Positions 44,382 through 54,351 are shown, counted from the stretch's first letter. The stretch is 64,000 bases of DNA from Sphingomonadales bacterium 32-65-25 (GCA_002280855.1 NCEU01000001.1:248001-312000); one strand, 5' to 3'. Translations and numbers: made by a program. Notes: generated by a model not told the origin, from the letters alone.

Positions 44382-46999
44382 CAGAATGCAGTCCCTACGT
44401 TGAATTGGAAAAGTTGCGGATCATCGCCCGGCTGTTTCACCAAGGCCTTGGCAAGGTCGAACCGGAACGGGCCGAACGGCGAGTTCCAGTTGACCCCGAT
44501 ACCCACCGAAACGCGCGGCTTCGGTGTATTCCCGAGGAATTCTTCGACAAAGCCCGCCGAGAAGCCATCGTTGGGCAAACAGGGTGCCGTCTGGCCGGGC
44601 ACGCGCGGCGCGGCGGCACTCGGACCATCCTGACAGGTCAGCGTGGGCGATTTCAGGCTCCACAGCGCGCCGACATCGGCAAAGATCGACGGGCGGATGC
44701 CCAGTTCGTTGCCGGCCGAACCCAGCGGAATGCGGATTTCGGCTCGGGCCAGATAATAAGCCCGGCCGCCCAGCGAATCGTCCAGCGCCTGGCGGCGATC
44801 CTGCACCACGGTACCATCCAGACCGAGCGGACGGCGCAGCACGCGCGGACCGATGCCGCGGATGTTGAAGCCGCGGAACTGCGGCTGGCCCAGGAAGAAG
44901 CGGTTGGTCAGGATCACGTCCTGTCCGCCATAACCGAAGGCATAGCCGCCTTCCGCACCCAGGTTCAGCACGAATCCGGTGCCGAACAGCGGGGTGAAAT
45001 AATCATAATTGGCACGGGTGGTGACGAACTTGATGCCGATGGGAATGCCGGCGACATCCTGGCTGAAAGTGAAACGCTGGCCGGCCGATGGCAGGCGCAC
45101 GTTGTTCAGGCTGTTGTAGATGATCGAATAGCCCAGCGTGGACACCGTGCGGTTGCCCAACTGTTCGCACAGGAAACGACCGGCACGCAACGGATCGCAG
45201 ACGCCGTTGGAGAAGAAGATGGCTTGATCCAGCCCAATTTCTTCACGGGAAAGGCCATAGCGCAGCGACGCCGCCCAGAATTCGGTGATCGAAAAGCCGG
45301 TGCGGACCTGGAAGCCGGTCGAAACCTGCGTGTAGGTGGTGTCGCGCGTGTTGTTGCCGGTGAAGCGGAACGAACGGAAATCGCGCCGGAACACGTCCAA
45401 GCCCAGGGCCAGGTTGCGGCCACCCAAATAAGGTTCGGTAAAGCCGGCCTCCACCGAGCGGGCGAAGCTGGAAATATTGCCCGACAGGCGCAGTTCCTGG
45501 CCACGGCCGCGGAAGTTGCGCTGGCGCACGCTGGCCGAGAAGATGAAGCGTTCGATCGACGAGAAGCCGGCCGACAATTGCAGTTCGCCGGTGGGCCGTT
45601 CCTGGATATTGGCTTCCAGCACGATGCGATCCGGCGTGGTGCCGGGCTTCTGCTCGATGTCCAGCTTGTCCTGGAAGAAGCCAAGCCCGAGCAGGCGATC
45701 CTTGGAGCGCTTCACCTTGATCGAGTTGAAGGCATCCCCTTCGGCCAGGCGGAATTCGCGGCGGATCACATTGTCGTGCGTGATGGTGTTGCCGTTGATC
45801 GACACACGTTCGACATAGACGCGCGGCACCTCCCCGATCTGGAAGGTGACGTTCATCGTCAGGTCTTCCTTGTTGCGCTCGAACTGCGGGCGCACATCGG
45901 CAAAGGCATAGCCCAGAAGACCGGCGGTTTCCGACAGGCTTTCAACAGTGTTTTCAATGGCCTGCGCGTTGTACCAATCACCTTCCTTCATGCGGATGAT
46001 CGGGCGGAATTCCTTGGGCTTGATGTCGCGCAGCTGGCTTTCCAGCTCGATCTTGCCGAACTTGTAGCGCTCACCCTCTTCCACGACATAGGTGACGATG
46101 AAGTCCTTCTTGTCGGGCGTAAGTTCGGCCACCACCGAGGCAACCCGGAAATCGGCATAGCCTTCAGTCAGGTAGAATTGCCGCAGCTTCTGCTGGTCGT
46201 AGGCCAGACGATCGGGATCATAGGTGTCGTTGGAGGTGAAGAAGCGCCAGGTGCGGGACTGCTTGGACGCCATCTGCTTCCGGATCGCGCCTTCCTTGAA
46301 CTTGGAATTGCCCAGGATGTTGATCTGACGGATCTTGGATTTCGGGCCTTCGCTGATCTCGAAGATCACATCGACGCGGTTCTGTTCGAGCTGAACGATC
46401 TTGGGTTCGACACTGGCCGCGAACCGCCCGCCGCGACGATAGAGCTCAAGAATGCGGCCGAGATCGGCGCGGGTTTTCGAACGGGTAAAGATCTGGCGCG
46501 GCGCGAGGCGGATTTCCTCGCGAATCTTCTCTTCCTTCACCCGCTTGGCGCCTTCGATGATGATCCGGTTGATCACCGGATTTTCCTTCACCTCGACGAT
46601 GAGCGCGCCATTGTCGTCGCGGATGGTGGCATCGGAAAACAGTTCGGAAGCATAGAGCGCCTTGAGCGCCGTATCGAGCGCATCACGATCATAACGATCG
46701 CCAATGGCGAGGTTGAGGTAGGAGCGGACCGTTTCCGGTTCCAGACGCTCGGTGCCGCGCACGACAACGCTGCGCACGATGCCGGCATTGGCGGCAGTGG
46801 CCGGCAGTGCGGACTGGTTGCGGGATTCCGAAGCGCGCGCTTCGGCTTCAGCCGATGGGCGCGCCGGTTCGGCCGCCGGCGGGCGCGGGCGCTGCTGAGC
46901 AACTGCCGGAGCCGCCAGCGCCGTCGAGACCAGGAGCGCCGTCAGCGGGCGCCGCCACCCTGCAGCACCACCAGCGTCGCGAACAAAATTGGCTTCCAT
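44381..46999 (-). CDS. bamA: Outer-membrane protein assembly factor BamA
   Basis: An 872-residue Omp85 protein. The signal region ends at LLVSTALAAPAVAQ, a Pro/Ala-rich linker follows, then five POTRA domains (about 70-415; for instance GIVRSVVVRGTERLEPETVRSYL and VYVERVSINGNTITHDNVIRREF), then a 16-strand barrel with the Omp85 lid motif VRQRNFRGRG and ending in F (VGTAF). Two starts are possible: ATG 46999, which gives a 35-residue signal peptide and is listed, and ATG 47095, which overlaps the rseP stop in the ATGA fashion of all neighbouring junctions but would put some 50 residues before the hydrophobic core. Confidence 0.94.
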   Translation of the reverse strand: MEANFVRDAGGAAGWRRPLTALLVSTALAAPAVAQQRPRPPAAEPARPSAEAEARASESRNQSALPATAANAGIVRSVVVRGTERLEPETVRSYLNLAIGDRYDRDALDTALKALYASELFSDATIRDDNGALIVEVKENPVINRIIIEGAKRVKEEKIREEIRLAPRQIFTRSKTRADLGRILELYRRGGRFAASVEPKIVQLEQNRVDVIFEISEGPKSKIRQINILGNSKFKEGAIRKQMASKQSRTWRFFTSNDTYDPDRLAYDQQKLRQFYLTEGYADFRVASVVAELTPDKKDFIVTYVVEEGERYKFGKIELESQLRDIKPKEFRPIIRMKEGDWYNAQAIENTVESLSETAGLLGYAFADVRPQFERNKEDLTMNVTFQIGEVPRVYVERVSINGNTITHDNVIRREFRLAEGDAFNSIKVKRSKDRLLGLGFFQDKLDIEQKPGTTPDRIVLEANIQERPTGELQLSAGFSSIERFIFSASVRQRNFRGRGQELRLSGNISSFARSVEAGFTEPYLGGRNLALGLDVFRRDFRSFRFTGNNTRDTTYTQVSTGFQVRTGFSITEFWAASLRYGLSREEIGLDQAIFFSNGVCDPLRAGRFLCEQLGNRTVSTLGYSIIYNSLNNVRLPSAGQRFTFSQDVAGIPIGIKFVTTRANYDYFTPLFGTGFVLNLGAEGGYAFGYGGQDVILTNRFFLGQPQFRGFNIRGIGPRVLRRPLGLDGTVVQDRRQALDDSLGGRAYYLARAEIRIPLGSAGNELGIRPSIFADVGALWSLKSPTLTCQDGPSAAAPRVPGQTAPCLPNDGFSAGFVEEFLGNTPKPRVSVGIGVNWNSPFGPFRFDLAKALVKQPGDDPQLFQFNVGTAF

Positions 47000-47091
47000 C
47001 AACCCCACCAACCTACCACCATTCAGCCCTGCGGCTCGCCGGTTGATCCCGCGATGCCAGAAACTACTCACAGCCAGACGAGCGGACCCTG

Positions 47092-48240
47092 TCATCCCAA
47101 CAAGTTCGCCAGACGGTTCAACAGGCCGACACTAATCATGTCGTGCCAGGTCAGCACCGCCATCAGCGACATCAGCGCGGCAAAGCCCGACATGAAGGCC
47201 CATTGCTGCACCTTTTCCGCCATCGGCTGCCGCCGCACCGCCTCGATGCCGTAGAGCAGAAGATGGCCGCCGTCCAGCATCGGGATGGGCAACAGATTGA
47301 TGAAACCAAGGTTGATCGAGAAGAAGGCCATGAACGCCACCGCCGAAAGCAGACCCAAGCTGGCCTGCTGGCCGGCGATTTGCGCAGTCTTCACCGGACC
47401 GCCCATTTCGGTGATGGCGCGCTCACCCACAACAACCTGGCGCAGGGTGCGCCCGATCGTCTGGGTGATGCTCCAGGTGTCGATCACCGCCAGGCGCAGC
47501 GCATCGGGCACGCCAACCTGCTGCACCACTTCCGCCGGCCGCAAGATGCCCAAGCGAGGATGGCGCGAAACATTGCCGAAACGATCCTTGGTTTCGACCA
47601 TCATCGGCGTCACCACGATGCGGCGCTGCGCCGTGCCGCGCTGCACCAGCAATTCCACCCGGTTGCCGGTACCAGTGACGATCTCGGCCGTGATATCCTC
47701 GAACCGCTCGACGGCCTTGCCGTCAACGGAAAGAATTCGATCCCCAACCGCCACGCCGGCGCGTTCGGCGGCACTGCCCGGCATCACGCGCTCCACCACC
47801 GGCGGCGAGGCCTGATGGCCCAGCGCCAGATTGAAGCCGGCCAGAATCAGGATCGCAAACAGGAAATTGATCGCCGGCCCGGCCGCCACGATTATGGCGC
47901 GCTGCCACAGCGGCAGGAAGGCAAACAGCCCACGGCGCTCCTTTTCCGGCAGCGACAGGATGGCTGGATCAATCTGGCTGGCTTCGTTCATGTCGCCGAC
48001 GAACTTCACGTAGCCGCCCAGCGGGATGGCATTGATCTTCCAGCGCACACCGCGCCTGTCGGTCCAGCCCAGCAATTCGCGGCCAAAACCAACGCCGAAC
48101 GCCTCAATCTTGGCACCAAACAGCCGACCGGCGAGATAATGGCCACCTTCATGCACCACCACCAGCACGGCGATCATGGCGATGAAGCTGGCCAGCGTGA
48201 AGATCAGGCCGGGCTGCGGCAGGAAAGCGAGTTCGCTCAT
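47092..48240 (-). CDS. rseP: RseP-type site-2 membrane zinc protease
   Basis: A 382-residue intramembrane protease of the S2P family, which in known systems cleaves anti-sigma factors and remnant signal peptides. The zinc motif HEGGH is at residues 30-34. One PDZ domain is evident (about 125-200; VMPGSAAERAGVAVGDRILSVDG), and the second zinc-ligand segment is NLLPIPMLDGGHLL near residue 320. E. coli RseP has two PDZ domains and 450 residues, so this is the shorter form. It overlaps dxr (upstream) by ATGA and precedes bamA, the standard order. Confidence 0.94.
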   Translation of the reverse strand: MSELAFLPQPGLIFTLASFIAMIAVLVVVHEGGHYLAGRLFGAKIEAFGVGFGRELLGWTDRRGVRWKINAIPLGGYVKFVGDMNEASQIDPAILSLPEKERRGLFAFLPLWQRAIIVAAGPAINFLFAILILAGFNLALGHQASPPVVERVMPGSAAERAGVAVGDRILSVDGKAVERFEDITAEIVTGTGNRVELLVQRGTAQRRIVVTPMMVETKDRFGNVSRHPRLGILRPAEVVQQVGVPDALRLAVIDTWSITQTIGRTLRQVVVGERAITEMGGPVKTAQIAGQQASLGLLSAVAFMAFFSINLGFINLLPIPMLDGGHLLLYGIEAVRRQPMAEKVQQWAFMSGFAALMSLMAVLTWHDMISVGLLNRLANLLG

Positions 48241-49397
48241 GCTGCGCGCTTCGCCACCAGGGCACGGGCGGTCCGGCGGGCGGCAGCGTCAATCGCCATC
48301 ACCTCTTCCAACGTCGCCACCGGGCCCGAAGCCACCATGTTCAATGTTTCTGCCACGATGGCATCGATATCAAGGAACCCGGCTTGCCCGGCGATGAACG
48401 CCGCGACGGCAATTTCATTGGCCGCGTTCAGGATGCACGGCGCACTGCCACCGGCACGCATCGCCGCCCATGCCAGCGCCAGGCAGGGAAAACGTTCCAG
48501 ATCAGGCTTTTCGAACGAAAGGTTCGCAATCGCAGCGAGGTCGAGCCGCGCGGCCGGGGTGGCGATGCGTTCCGGCCAGCCCATCGCATAGGCAATCGGA
48601 ATCCGCATGTCCGGGCTGCCCAGCTGCGCCAGCACGCTGCCATCCACATATTCGACCATCGAATGGATGACCGATTGCGGATGCACGATCACATCCAACC
48701 GCTCCACATCAACCGGGAACAGTTGCGCGGCCTCGATCAGTTCCAGGCCCTTGTTCATCAGGGTCGCCGAATCGATGCTGATCTTGGCACCCATGCTCCA
48801 CGTCGGATGCTTGCAGGCGTCGGCGACCGACACGCCGCGCATCTCGTCGCGGCTTCTGGTGCGGAACGGCCCCCCGCTGGCGGTGAGAATGACACGTTCC
48901 ACCTGCGCCGGATCGTCGTGCGGGAACACCTGAAAAATGGCATTGTGCTCGCTGTCCACCGGCAGCAGCGTGGCACCGTGCGCGGCGGCAGCGGCGGTAA
49001 CGACCGGGCCGGCACAAACCAGCGTTTCCTTGTTGGCGATACCAATCTGCGCCCCGCGCTTCACCGCGGCCATCGTTGGCGGCAGGCCGGCGGCGCCGAC
49101 AATGGCGGTGATCACGATCTCAGCATCGCGGGCGGCGGCATCCACCAATGCGCTTTCCCCGGCGCCGCTTTCGATGCCGGTGCCCGCCAACGCCGCTTTC
49201 AGCGCCGCGCCCTTCGCGCTGTCTGCAATCGCCACAAAGCGCGCGCTACAGGCTTTTGCCGCACTCACCAACCCGGCCACATCGCTGCCGGCGGTCAGCG
49301 CCTCGACCTGCCAGCGGCCGGGGTTGCGCGCCACCAGATCAAGCGTCTGGCTGCCCACCGAACCAGTCGCGCCCAAGATGGTCAAACTGCGCGTCAT
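48237..49397 (-). CDS. dxr: 1-deoxy-D-xylulose 5-phosphate reductoisomerase
   Basis: A 386-residue enzyme making 2-C-methylerythritol 4-phosphate, the first committed step of the non-mevalonate isoprenoid route. The NADPH loop is GATGSVGSQTLDLV at the N-terminus, substrate/metal residues lie in VDSEHNAIFQ, and TASGGPFRT and KISIDSATLMNKGLELIEA are intact. ATG 49397 overlaps the cdsA stop (ATGA) and was chosen over an upstream in-frame start at 49406. It is next to uppS, which uses isoprenoid products. Confidence 0.96.
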   Translation of the reverse strand: MTRSLTILGATGSVGSQTLDLVARNPGRWQVEALTAGSDVAGLVSAAKACSARFVAIADSAKGAALKAALAGTGIESGAGESALVDAAARDAEIVITAIVGAAGLPPTMAAVKRGAQIGIANKETLVCAGPVVTAAAAAHGATLLPVDSEHNAIFQVFPHDDPAQVERVILTASGGPFRTRSRDEMRGVSVADACKHPTWSMGAKISIDSATLMNKGLELIEAAQLFPVDVERLDVIVHPQSVIHSMVEYVDGSVLAQLGSPDMRIPIAYAMGWPERIATPAARLDLAAIANLSFEKPDLERFPCLALAWAAMRAGGSAPCILNAANEIAVAAFIAGQAGFLDIDAIVAETLNMVASGPVATLEEVMAIDAAARRTARALVAKRAA

Positions 49398-50209
49398 CCC
49401 GCCCACCCGGTCATGGCAAAGGCCCCGGCACCGGCAACGGCGGCCGGCACCAGGCCATCGAGGCGATCCATCACGCCGCCGTGTCCGGGCAGCAGCGTGC
49501 CGCTGTCCTTCACGCCGGCCTGGCGCTTCAGCCCACTTTCATACAGATCCCCCAGGATCGACAGCACCGCCAGCGGCAACGCCAGCACGGCGAGCCGGCC
49601 AATCCCCGCCAGATTGGCATGGCCCGGCCACAGCATCGCCAGCGCAGCGGCGACCAGCAGGGAACCCGCCAAGCCGCCCGCTGCGCCACTCCACGTCTTG
49701 TTTGGGCTGATCGCCGGCGCCAGTTTTGGGCCACCCATCGCGCGGCCGGTGAAATAGGCGGCGATATCGGCGCCCCACACCACCGCCATCACGAACAGAG
49801 TCGCGAAAAATCCCCACGGCGTGCCGCGCAGCCAGATCAACGCCACCGCCGGCAGCCCGCAATAGAGCAGCCCCAGCATCATCGGCCGGCCCAGCCCTTT
49901 CTGCATCCGCGCCGCAAACAGGCCGAGCAGTCCGGCGCCGCCGCCCAGCAGCATCAGCGCTTCATTCGGATTGCCCATAACGGCCACAATCCACACCACC
50001 AAGCCCAGCACTGCCAGCCCCAGGCGGCGCAGCAGCAGCGGCAGCCGGTGCATCGCCGTCCATTCGGTAAACATCACCAGAACAGCAGCGGCGGCCAGAA
50101 CTGCAAAGGCCGGCCCGCCAAGCCACAGCGCGGCAATCGCCACGGCCACCAGCACGACACCGGTCACCACGCGCTGGCCGAGCTGGCTGCCGCCCCCCTG
50201 CACAACCAT
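49394..50209 (-). CDS. cdsA: Phosphatidate cytidylyltransferase (CDP-diglyceride synthase)
   Basis: A 271-residue inner-membrane enzyme making CDP-diacylglycerol for phospholipid synthesis. Seven or eight hydrophobic segments precede the C-terminal signature, seen here as ISPNKTWSGAAGGL and, further on, LSILGDLYESGLKRQAGVKD with SGTLLPGHGGVMDRLDGL. The ATG at 50209 is listed; a TTG at 50215 overlapping the uppS stop is the alternative. It is followed by dxr. Confidence 0.93.
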   Translation of the reverse strand: MVVQGGGSQLGQRVVTGVVLVAVAIAALWLGGPAFAVLAAAAVLVMFTEWTAMHRLPLLLRRLGLAVLGLVVWIVAVMGNPNEALMLLGGGAGLLGLFAARMQKGLGRPMMLGLLYCGLPAVALIWLRGTPWGFFATLFVMAVVWGADIAAYFTGRAMGGPKLAPAISPNKTWSGAAGGLAGSLLVAAALAMLWPGHANLAGIGRLAVLALPLAVLSILGDLYESGLKRQAGVKDSGTLLPGHGGVMDRLDGLVPAAVAGAGAFAMTGWAG

Positions 50210-50211
50210 GC

Positions 50212-50946
50212 TCAACGCCCCCCGAAACGGCGTTCGCGGCGGGAAAATTCGTCCAGCGCCGTTGCCAACGCCGGGCCATCGAAATCAGGCCACAGCGTTT
50301 CGGTCACCAGAAATTCGGCATAGGCCGTTTGCCAGAGCAGAAAATTCGAAAGGCGCAGTTCGCCCGACGTGCGCAGCACGGCATCGGGCGGCGGCAAGCC
50401 AGCCGTGTCGAGCCGGGCTTCCAGCATCTCGGCGGTGATGTCGTCCGACGCAATCAGGCCGGCTGCTGCATCGGTAGCCAGCGCGCGGGCCGCCCGCACG
50501 ATCTCCCCCTGCCCGCCATAATTCAGCGCCATGATCAGCCGCAGCCCGGTGTTCGCGCTGGTCCTGTCGCGTGCGGCGGCGAGCAGGCGCACCAGATCGG
50601 GCTTCAGCGCCTGCCAGTCCCCGATGAAATCGAGGCGGACACCGTTCTTGTGAAGCGTGTCGATCTCGTTCTTCACATAATGGTGCAGCAGACCCATCAG
50701 GTCGCTCACCTCATCAGCCGGACGCTTCCAGTTCTCGCTGGAAAAGGCGTAAAGTGTCAGCATTTCCAGCCCAAGGCCGGGTGCGGCTTCGACCACGCGG
50801 CGCACCGCTTCCACCCCTTCCCGGTGACCGGCAATGCGCGGCAGCCGCTTGGCCTTTGCCCAACGGCCATTGCCATCCATGATGATGGCAAGATGCCGGC
50901 AGCCGCCGGCCCCGCCATCCCCCACCGAGGCGGCAACTGCGGTCAC
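50212..50946 (-). CDS. uppS: Undecaprenyl (di-trans,poly-cis) diphosphate synthase
   Basis: A 244-residue cis-prenyltransferase that makes the C55 carrier lipid for peptidoglycan. The catalytic aspartate is in [10 protein letters not shown], followed by [23 protein letters not shown] and [15 protein letters not shown], with the late WPDF. It starts at a GTG overlapping the frr stop (GTGA). The first 16 residues (glycine/alanine-rich) precede the conserved domain. Confidence 0.95.
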   Translation of the reverse strand: MTAVAASVGDGGAGGCRHLAIIMDGNGRWAKAKRLPRIAGHREGVEAVRRVVEAAPGLGLEMLTLYAFSSENWKRPADEVSDLMGLLHHYVKNEIDTLHKNGVRLDFIGDWQALKPDLVRLLAAARDRTSANTGLRLIMALNYGGQGEIVRAARALATDAAAGLIASDDITAEMLEARLDTAGLPPPDAVLRTSGELRLSNFLLWQTAYAEFLVTETLWPDFDGPALATALDEFSRRERRFGGR

Positions 50947-51512
50947 TTGCCGAGGATTTCCTTTTCCTTGGCAGCCACGGTCGTATCGATGTCGGCCATC
51001 GCCTTGTCGGTGATCTTCTGCACATCGGCCTCAAGGCGCTTCTGTTCGTCCTGGCTGATCTTGCCCTTCTTTTCGGCGGCCTTCAGCGCTTCCATGCCGT
51101 CCCGGCGCACGTTGCGGGCGGCAATCTTGGCCTTTTCGGCATAGGTGCCGGCCAGCTTCACCATTTCCTTGCGGCGCTCCTCGGTCATGTCCGGGATCGG
51201 CAGGCGCAGGGTCTGGCCATCTGTGATGGGATTGAGGCCCAGGCCGGCAGAGCGGATGGCCTTTTCCACCGGGGTCACGTTGGATTTGTCCCACACCTGC
51301 ACGCTCAGCATGCGCGGTTCCGGCACCGTCACGGTGGCGAGCTGGCTCAGCGGCATCGCGGAGCCATAGACTTCCACATGCACGGTATCGAGCAGGCTGG
51401 TGTTCGCCCGGCCGGTGCGCAAGCTGCCCAGATCATGCTTCAGCGCCTCCACGGCGCCGGCGGTGCGGCGTTCCAGATCGGCCTTGAACGGGCCGGCTTC
51501 GAATTCAGCCAT
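50943..51512 (-). CDS. frr: Ribosome recycling factor
   Basis: A 189-residue protein that splits post-termination ribosomes with EF-G. The three-helix-bundle pattern is evident, with [61 protein letters not shown] and the KKGKISQDE hinge near residue 145. The length is normal (185 in E. coli). The ATG at 51512 overlaps the end of pyrH by eight bases, so the two are tightly coupled. Confidence 0.96.
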   Translation of the reverse strand: MAEFEAGPFKADLERRTAGAVEALKHDLGSLRTGRANTSLLDTVHVEVYGSAMPLSQLATVTVPEPRMLSVQVWDKSNVTPVEKAIRSAGLGLNPITDGQTLRLPIPDMTEERRKEMVKLAGTYAEKAKIAARNVRRDGMEALKAAEKKGKISQDEQKRLEADVQKITDKAMADIDTTVAAKEKEILGK

Positions 51513-52227
51513 TGGCGTCTCCTGTCACTGTCGTCGAAATGCCCTCACCGTTCAGCACGGCGAGCAGAGCGCCGGGTTCACGGATATTGAACACGATGAT
51601 GGGAATATCATTGTCGCGGCACATGGAGACCGCGCTGGCATCCATCACCTTCAGATTGTCGGCCAATACCTTGGAATAGCTGACCGTGTCATAGCGGCGC
51701 GCGCCCGGCACCTGCTTGGGATCGGCATCATAAACGCCATCAACGCTGGTGCCCTTGAACAGCGCATCGCAGTTCATTTCGGCGGCACGCAAGGCGGCGC
51801 CGGTATCGGTGGTGAAGAACGGGTTGCCGGTGCCGGCGGCGAAGATCACCACACGGCCCTTTTCCAGATGGCGCTCGGCGCGGCGGCGGATGTAGGGCTC
51901 GCACACGCTCGGCATCGGGATGGCCGACTGCACGCGGGTGACGACGCCGATATTTTCCAGCGCATTCTGCATGGCCAGCGCGTTCATCACCGTCGCCAGC
52001 ATGCCCATGTAATCGGCGCTGCCGCGATCAAATCCCTTTGCGGCTGCGGCCAGCCCGCGGAAGATATTGCCGCCGCCCACCACCAGGCACGTTTCAATGC
52101 CGGTATCATGCACCGTTTTCACTTCGCCGGCGATGCGGGCGGCCTGTTCGGGATCGATGCCATAGGCGCCCTGCCCCATCAGCACTTCGCCGGACAGTTT
52201 CAGGAGAATGCGCTTGAAGGCGGGCAT
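51505..52227 (-). CDS. pyrH: UMP kinase
   Basis: A 240-residue hexameric UMP kinase of the amino-acid-kinase fold. [14 protein letters not shown] at the N-terminus binds [14 protein letters not shown] and the region [18 protein letters not shown] with '[13 protein letters not shown]' are standard. ATG 52227 is the family start. It opens the long overlapped string to fabZ. A promoter candidate lies 34-62 bases upstream, and the tsf terminator lies beyond that, so this string is probably initiated separately from rpsB-tsf. Confidence 0.96.
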   Translation of the reverse strand: MPAFKRILLKLSGEVLMGQGAYGIDPEQAARIAGEVKTVHDTGIETCLVVGGGNIFRGLAAAAKGFDRGSADYMGMLATVMNALAMQNALENIGVVTRVQSAIPMPSVCEPYIRRRAERHLEKGRVVIFAAGTGNPFFTTDTGAALRAAEMNCDALFKGTSVDGVYDADPKQVPGARRYDTVSYSKVLADNLKVMDASAVSMCRDNDIPIIVFNIREPGALLAVLNGEGISTTVTGDANG

Positions 52228-52260
52228 GGGGCGGCGATCACTCTGTGTCAGGACGATAGG

Positions 52261-52289
52261 TCACTAGCGGTGCTTGACCGCGCTGCCAA
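52261..52289 (-). promoter_or_regulatory. Candidate promoter for the pyrH-fabZ string
   Basis: On the minus strand TTGGCA (52289-52284) and TAGTGA (52266-52261) are 17 bp apart, between the tsf terminator and pyrH. The -10 is poor. Confidence 0.35.
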
Positions 52290-52347
52290 GCGGCGCGCAC
52301 GGAAAAAGCGTGGACAAGCCAAGTTGGGCGCTGCCGAAACGGGCAGC

Positions 52348-52380
52348 AAAAAGGGCAGGCCGAGAGTATCCGGCCTGCCC
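52348..52380 (-). terminator. Rho-independent terminator of rpsB-tsf
   Basis: On the minus strand GGGCAGGCCG pairs perfectly with CGGCCTGCCC around eight bases and is followed by TTTTT. It begins 20 bases after the tsf stop. Confidence 0.9.
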
Positions 52381-52399
52381 TTCCTGTTTTCGACCGGGT

Positions 52400-53326
52400 T
52401 TACAGGCCGGCGGCGGCAGCGACATCAGCGGCGAAATCGCTCTGCTGCTTCTCAATGCCTTCACCCAGATGCATGCGGACAAAGCCCTTCAGCGTGATGG
52501 CGGTGCCGGCGGCCTTGGCAGCGGCGGCGACCACATCGGAAACCTTGGACTTGCCGTCGATCACGAAGATCTGGTTCACCAACGTGGCTTCCTGCGCAAA
52601 CTTGCGCACGCCGCCTTCGATCATCTTTTCGATGATTTCCGCCGGCTTGCCGCTGGTGGCGGCCTTTTCGCGGGCGATGGCGCGCTCACGCTCCACCAGC
52701 GCCGGATCAAGGCCAGCTTCGTCCAGCGCCAGCGGGCTGGCAGCAGCCACGTGCATGGCAATCTGCTTGGCCAGCGGCTCCAGCACATCGGCGGGGGCCG
52801 CCGATTCCAGGCCCACCAGCACGCCGATACGGCCGATGCCCGGCGCAATCGCGTTGTGCACATAGGCCGCAACGACACCCTGGCTCACTTCCAGCATGGC
52901 CGTGCGGCGAAGCGACTGGTTTTCACCAATGGTGGCGATGTTGGCGGTCAGCTTGTCGGCCACGCTGCCATCGCCGCCCGGGAACGGCATCGCGCCCAGC
53001 GCGTCGGCATCGGCACCGCTGGACAGCGCCAGGCCGGTCACGGTGGTCACAAACGCCTGGAAGATTTCGTTCTTGGCAACGAAGTCGGTTTCGCTGTTCA
53101 CTTCGACAGCGGCGCCCTTGGTGCCCGAAACGGCAACACCAACCAGGCCTTCAGCGGCGGTGCGGCCGGCCTTCTTGGCGGCAGCAGCCAGACCCTTGGC
53201 ACGCAGCCAATCGACGGCGGCTTCCATGTCGCCAGCGGTTTCACCAAGCGCCTTCTTGCAGTCCATCATGCCTGCGCCGGTCTTTTCGCGCAGGTCCTTC
53301 ACCATCGCGGCGGTGATATCAGCCAT
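52400..53326 (-). CDS. tsf: Translation elongation factor Ts
   Basis: A 308-residue guanine-nucleotide exchange factor for EF-Tu. The N-terminal domain [20 protein letters not shown] with [21 protein letters not shown], the [11 protein letters not shown] exchange motif and the two core repeats are intact. ATG 53326 has GAGGAG about ten bases upstream. It lies 117 bp downstream of rpsB, with a strong hairpin in the gap, as in many bacteria. Confidence 0.97.
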   Translation of the reverse strand: MADITAAMVKDLREKTGAGMMDCKKALGETAGDMEAAVDWLRAKGLAAAAKKAGRTAAEGLVGVAVSGTKGAAVEVNSETDFVAKNEIFQAFVTTVTGLALSSGADADALGAMPFPGGDGSVADKLTANIATIGENQSLRRTAMLEVSQGVVAAYVHNAIAPGIGRIGVLVGLESAAPADVLEPLAKQIAMHVAAASPLALDEAGLDPALVERERAIAREKAATSGKPAEIIEKMIEGGVRKFAQEATLVNQIFVIDGKSKVSDVVAAAAKAAGTAITLKGFVRMHLGEGIEKQQSDFAADVAAAAGL

Positions 53327-53347
53327 GTCGAGGCTCCTCTTTTTAGT

Positions 53348-53372
53348 GTTGGCAGGGCCATGCCCGGCCAAC
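53348..53372 (-). other. Hairpin in the rpsB-tsf intergenic region
   Basis: GTTGGC and GCCAAC form an outer stem and GGGC and GCCC an inner stem around a CAT loop, with one A-G mismatch between them. On the minus strand it is followed by A-rich sequence and then the tsf ribosome binding site, not by a T tract, so it is more likely an attenuation, processing or stability element than a full terminator. Confidence 0.5.
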
Positions 53373-53443
53373 ATGAAATATGTGTGACAAGAGGCCGGAC
53401 GCGGTTCGCGCCCAGCCTCCCGTTGGTTCGAAAACGGGAAGCC

Positions 53444-54292
53444 TCAGGCTTCCGGCTGTGCTTCGGCTTCGGCTTCGACAGCGGCCTCGACCGGGGCGTC
53501 CATCACCGCTTCCGGAGCGATGTCGGCAACCACTTCAGCTTCCGGGGCGATATATTCGACCGGAGCTTCGACCATCGCGCCCAGATCCACGCCCATATCG
53601 GCAGCGCGGCCCTGCTTGGCGTCGATCACGGCGTCGGCAATGGCATTCACATACAGCTGGATGGCGCGGCTGGCGTCATCATTGCCCGGAACCGGGAAGG
53701 CGATACCGCTCGGATCGGTGTTGGAATCGAGGATGGCCACGACCGGGATACCCAGCACATTGGCTTCCTTGACCGCCAGTTCTTCCTTGTTGACGTCGAT
53801 GATGAAGATCACTTCCGGCAGGCCGCCCATGTCGCGGATGCCGCCCAGCGAGGCCTGGAACTTGTCACGCTCACGGGTGAGCTTGAGCACTTCCTTCTTG
53901 GTCAGGCCGGTGGTGTCGCCCGACAGGGTTTCTTCCAGCTGCTTGAACTTGCGGATCGAGCCCGAGATGGTCTTCCAGTTGGTGAGCATGCCGCCCAGCC
54001 AGCGATGGTTGACATAATGCTGGCCGCAACGACGCGCGGCATCGGCGATCGGGTCCTGCGCCTGGCGCTTGGTGCCAACGAACAGCACCTTGCCACCGTG
54101 CTGCACGGTGGCGCGGGTGAAATCGAGCGCGCGCGCGAACAGCGGCACGGTCTGCGACAGATCGATGATGTGGACGCCGTTGCGCTCACCAAAGATGTAG
54201 GGCTTCATCTTCGGGTTCCAGCGATGCGTCTGGTGGCCGAAATGGGCGCCTGCTTCGAGCAGATTCGCCATGGAAACGACGGGAGCCGCCAT
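53444..54292 (-). CDS. rpsB: Ribosomal protein uS2 with acidic C-terminal tail
   Basis: A 282-residue small-subunit protein. [32 protein letters not shown] marks the N-terminal region (here cited as several adjacent motifs), with the [19 protein letters not shown] and [16 protein letters not shown] regions following. Residues about 240-282 form an Ala/Glu/Val-rich tail (for example [19 protein letters not shown]) not found in E. coli S2 (241 residues); extensions of this sort occur in alphaproteobacteria. The ATG at 54292 has GGAGG nine bases upstream. Confidence 0.96.
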   Translation of the reverse strand: MAAPVVSMANLLEAGAHFGHQTHRWNPKMKPYIFGERNGVHIIDLSQTVPLFARALDFTRATVQHGGKVLFVGTKRQAQDPIADAARRCGQHYVNHRWLGGMLTNWKTISGSIRKFKQLEETLSGDTTGLTKKEVLKLTRERDKFQASLGGIRDMGGLPEVIFIIDVNKEELAVKEANVLGIPVVAILDSNTDPSGIAFPVPGNDDASRAIQLYVNAIADAVIDAKQGRAADMGVDLGAMVEAPVEYIAPEAEVVADIAPEAVMDAPVEAAVEAEAEAQPEA

Positions 54293-54304
54293 AGTATTTT
54301 TCCT

Positions 54305-54351
54305 CCGGTTGGTCCGCTGCAGGGGGAGCGTGGCAAATGCCTGCGCACCGG
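54305..54351 (-). promoter_or_regulatory. Structured 5' leader of rpsB
   Basis: On the minus strand CCGGT (54351-54347) can pair with ACCGG (54309-54305), whose last bases belong to the ribosome binding site ACCGGAGG, and GCAGG (54344-54340) can pair with CCTGC (54323-54319) inside. Such a fold could support S2 autoregulation as known for E. coli rpsB, but the E. coli motif itself was not recognised. Confidence 0.35.

Noticed and set aside
44360-47254. A 964-codon plus-strand open frame opposite bamA
   Set aside because: It lies antisense to a fully conserved bamA, lacks any recognisable motif, and is the usual by-product of high GC content at third codon positions.
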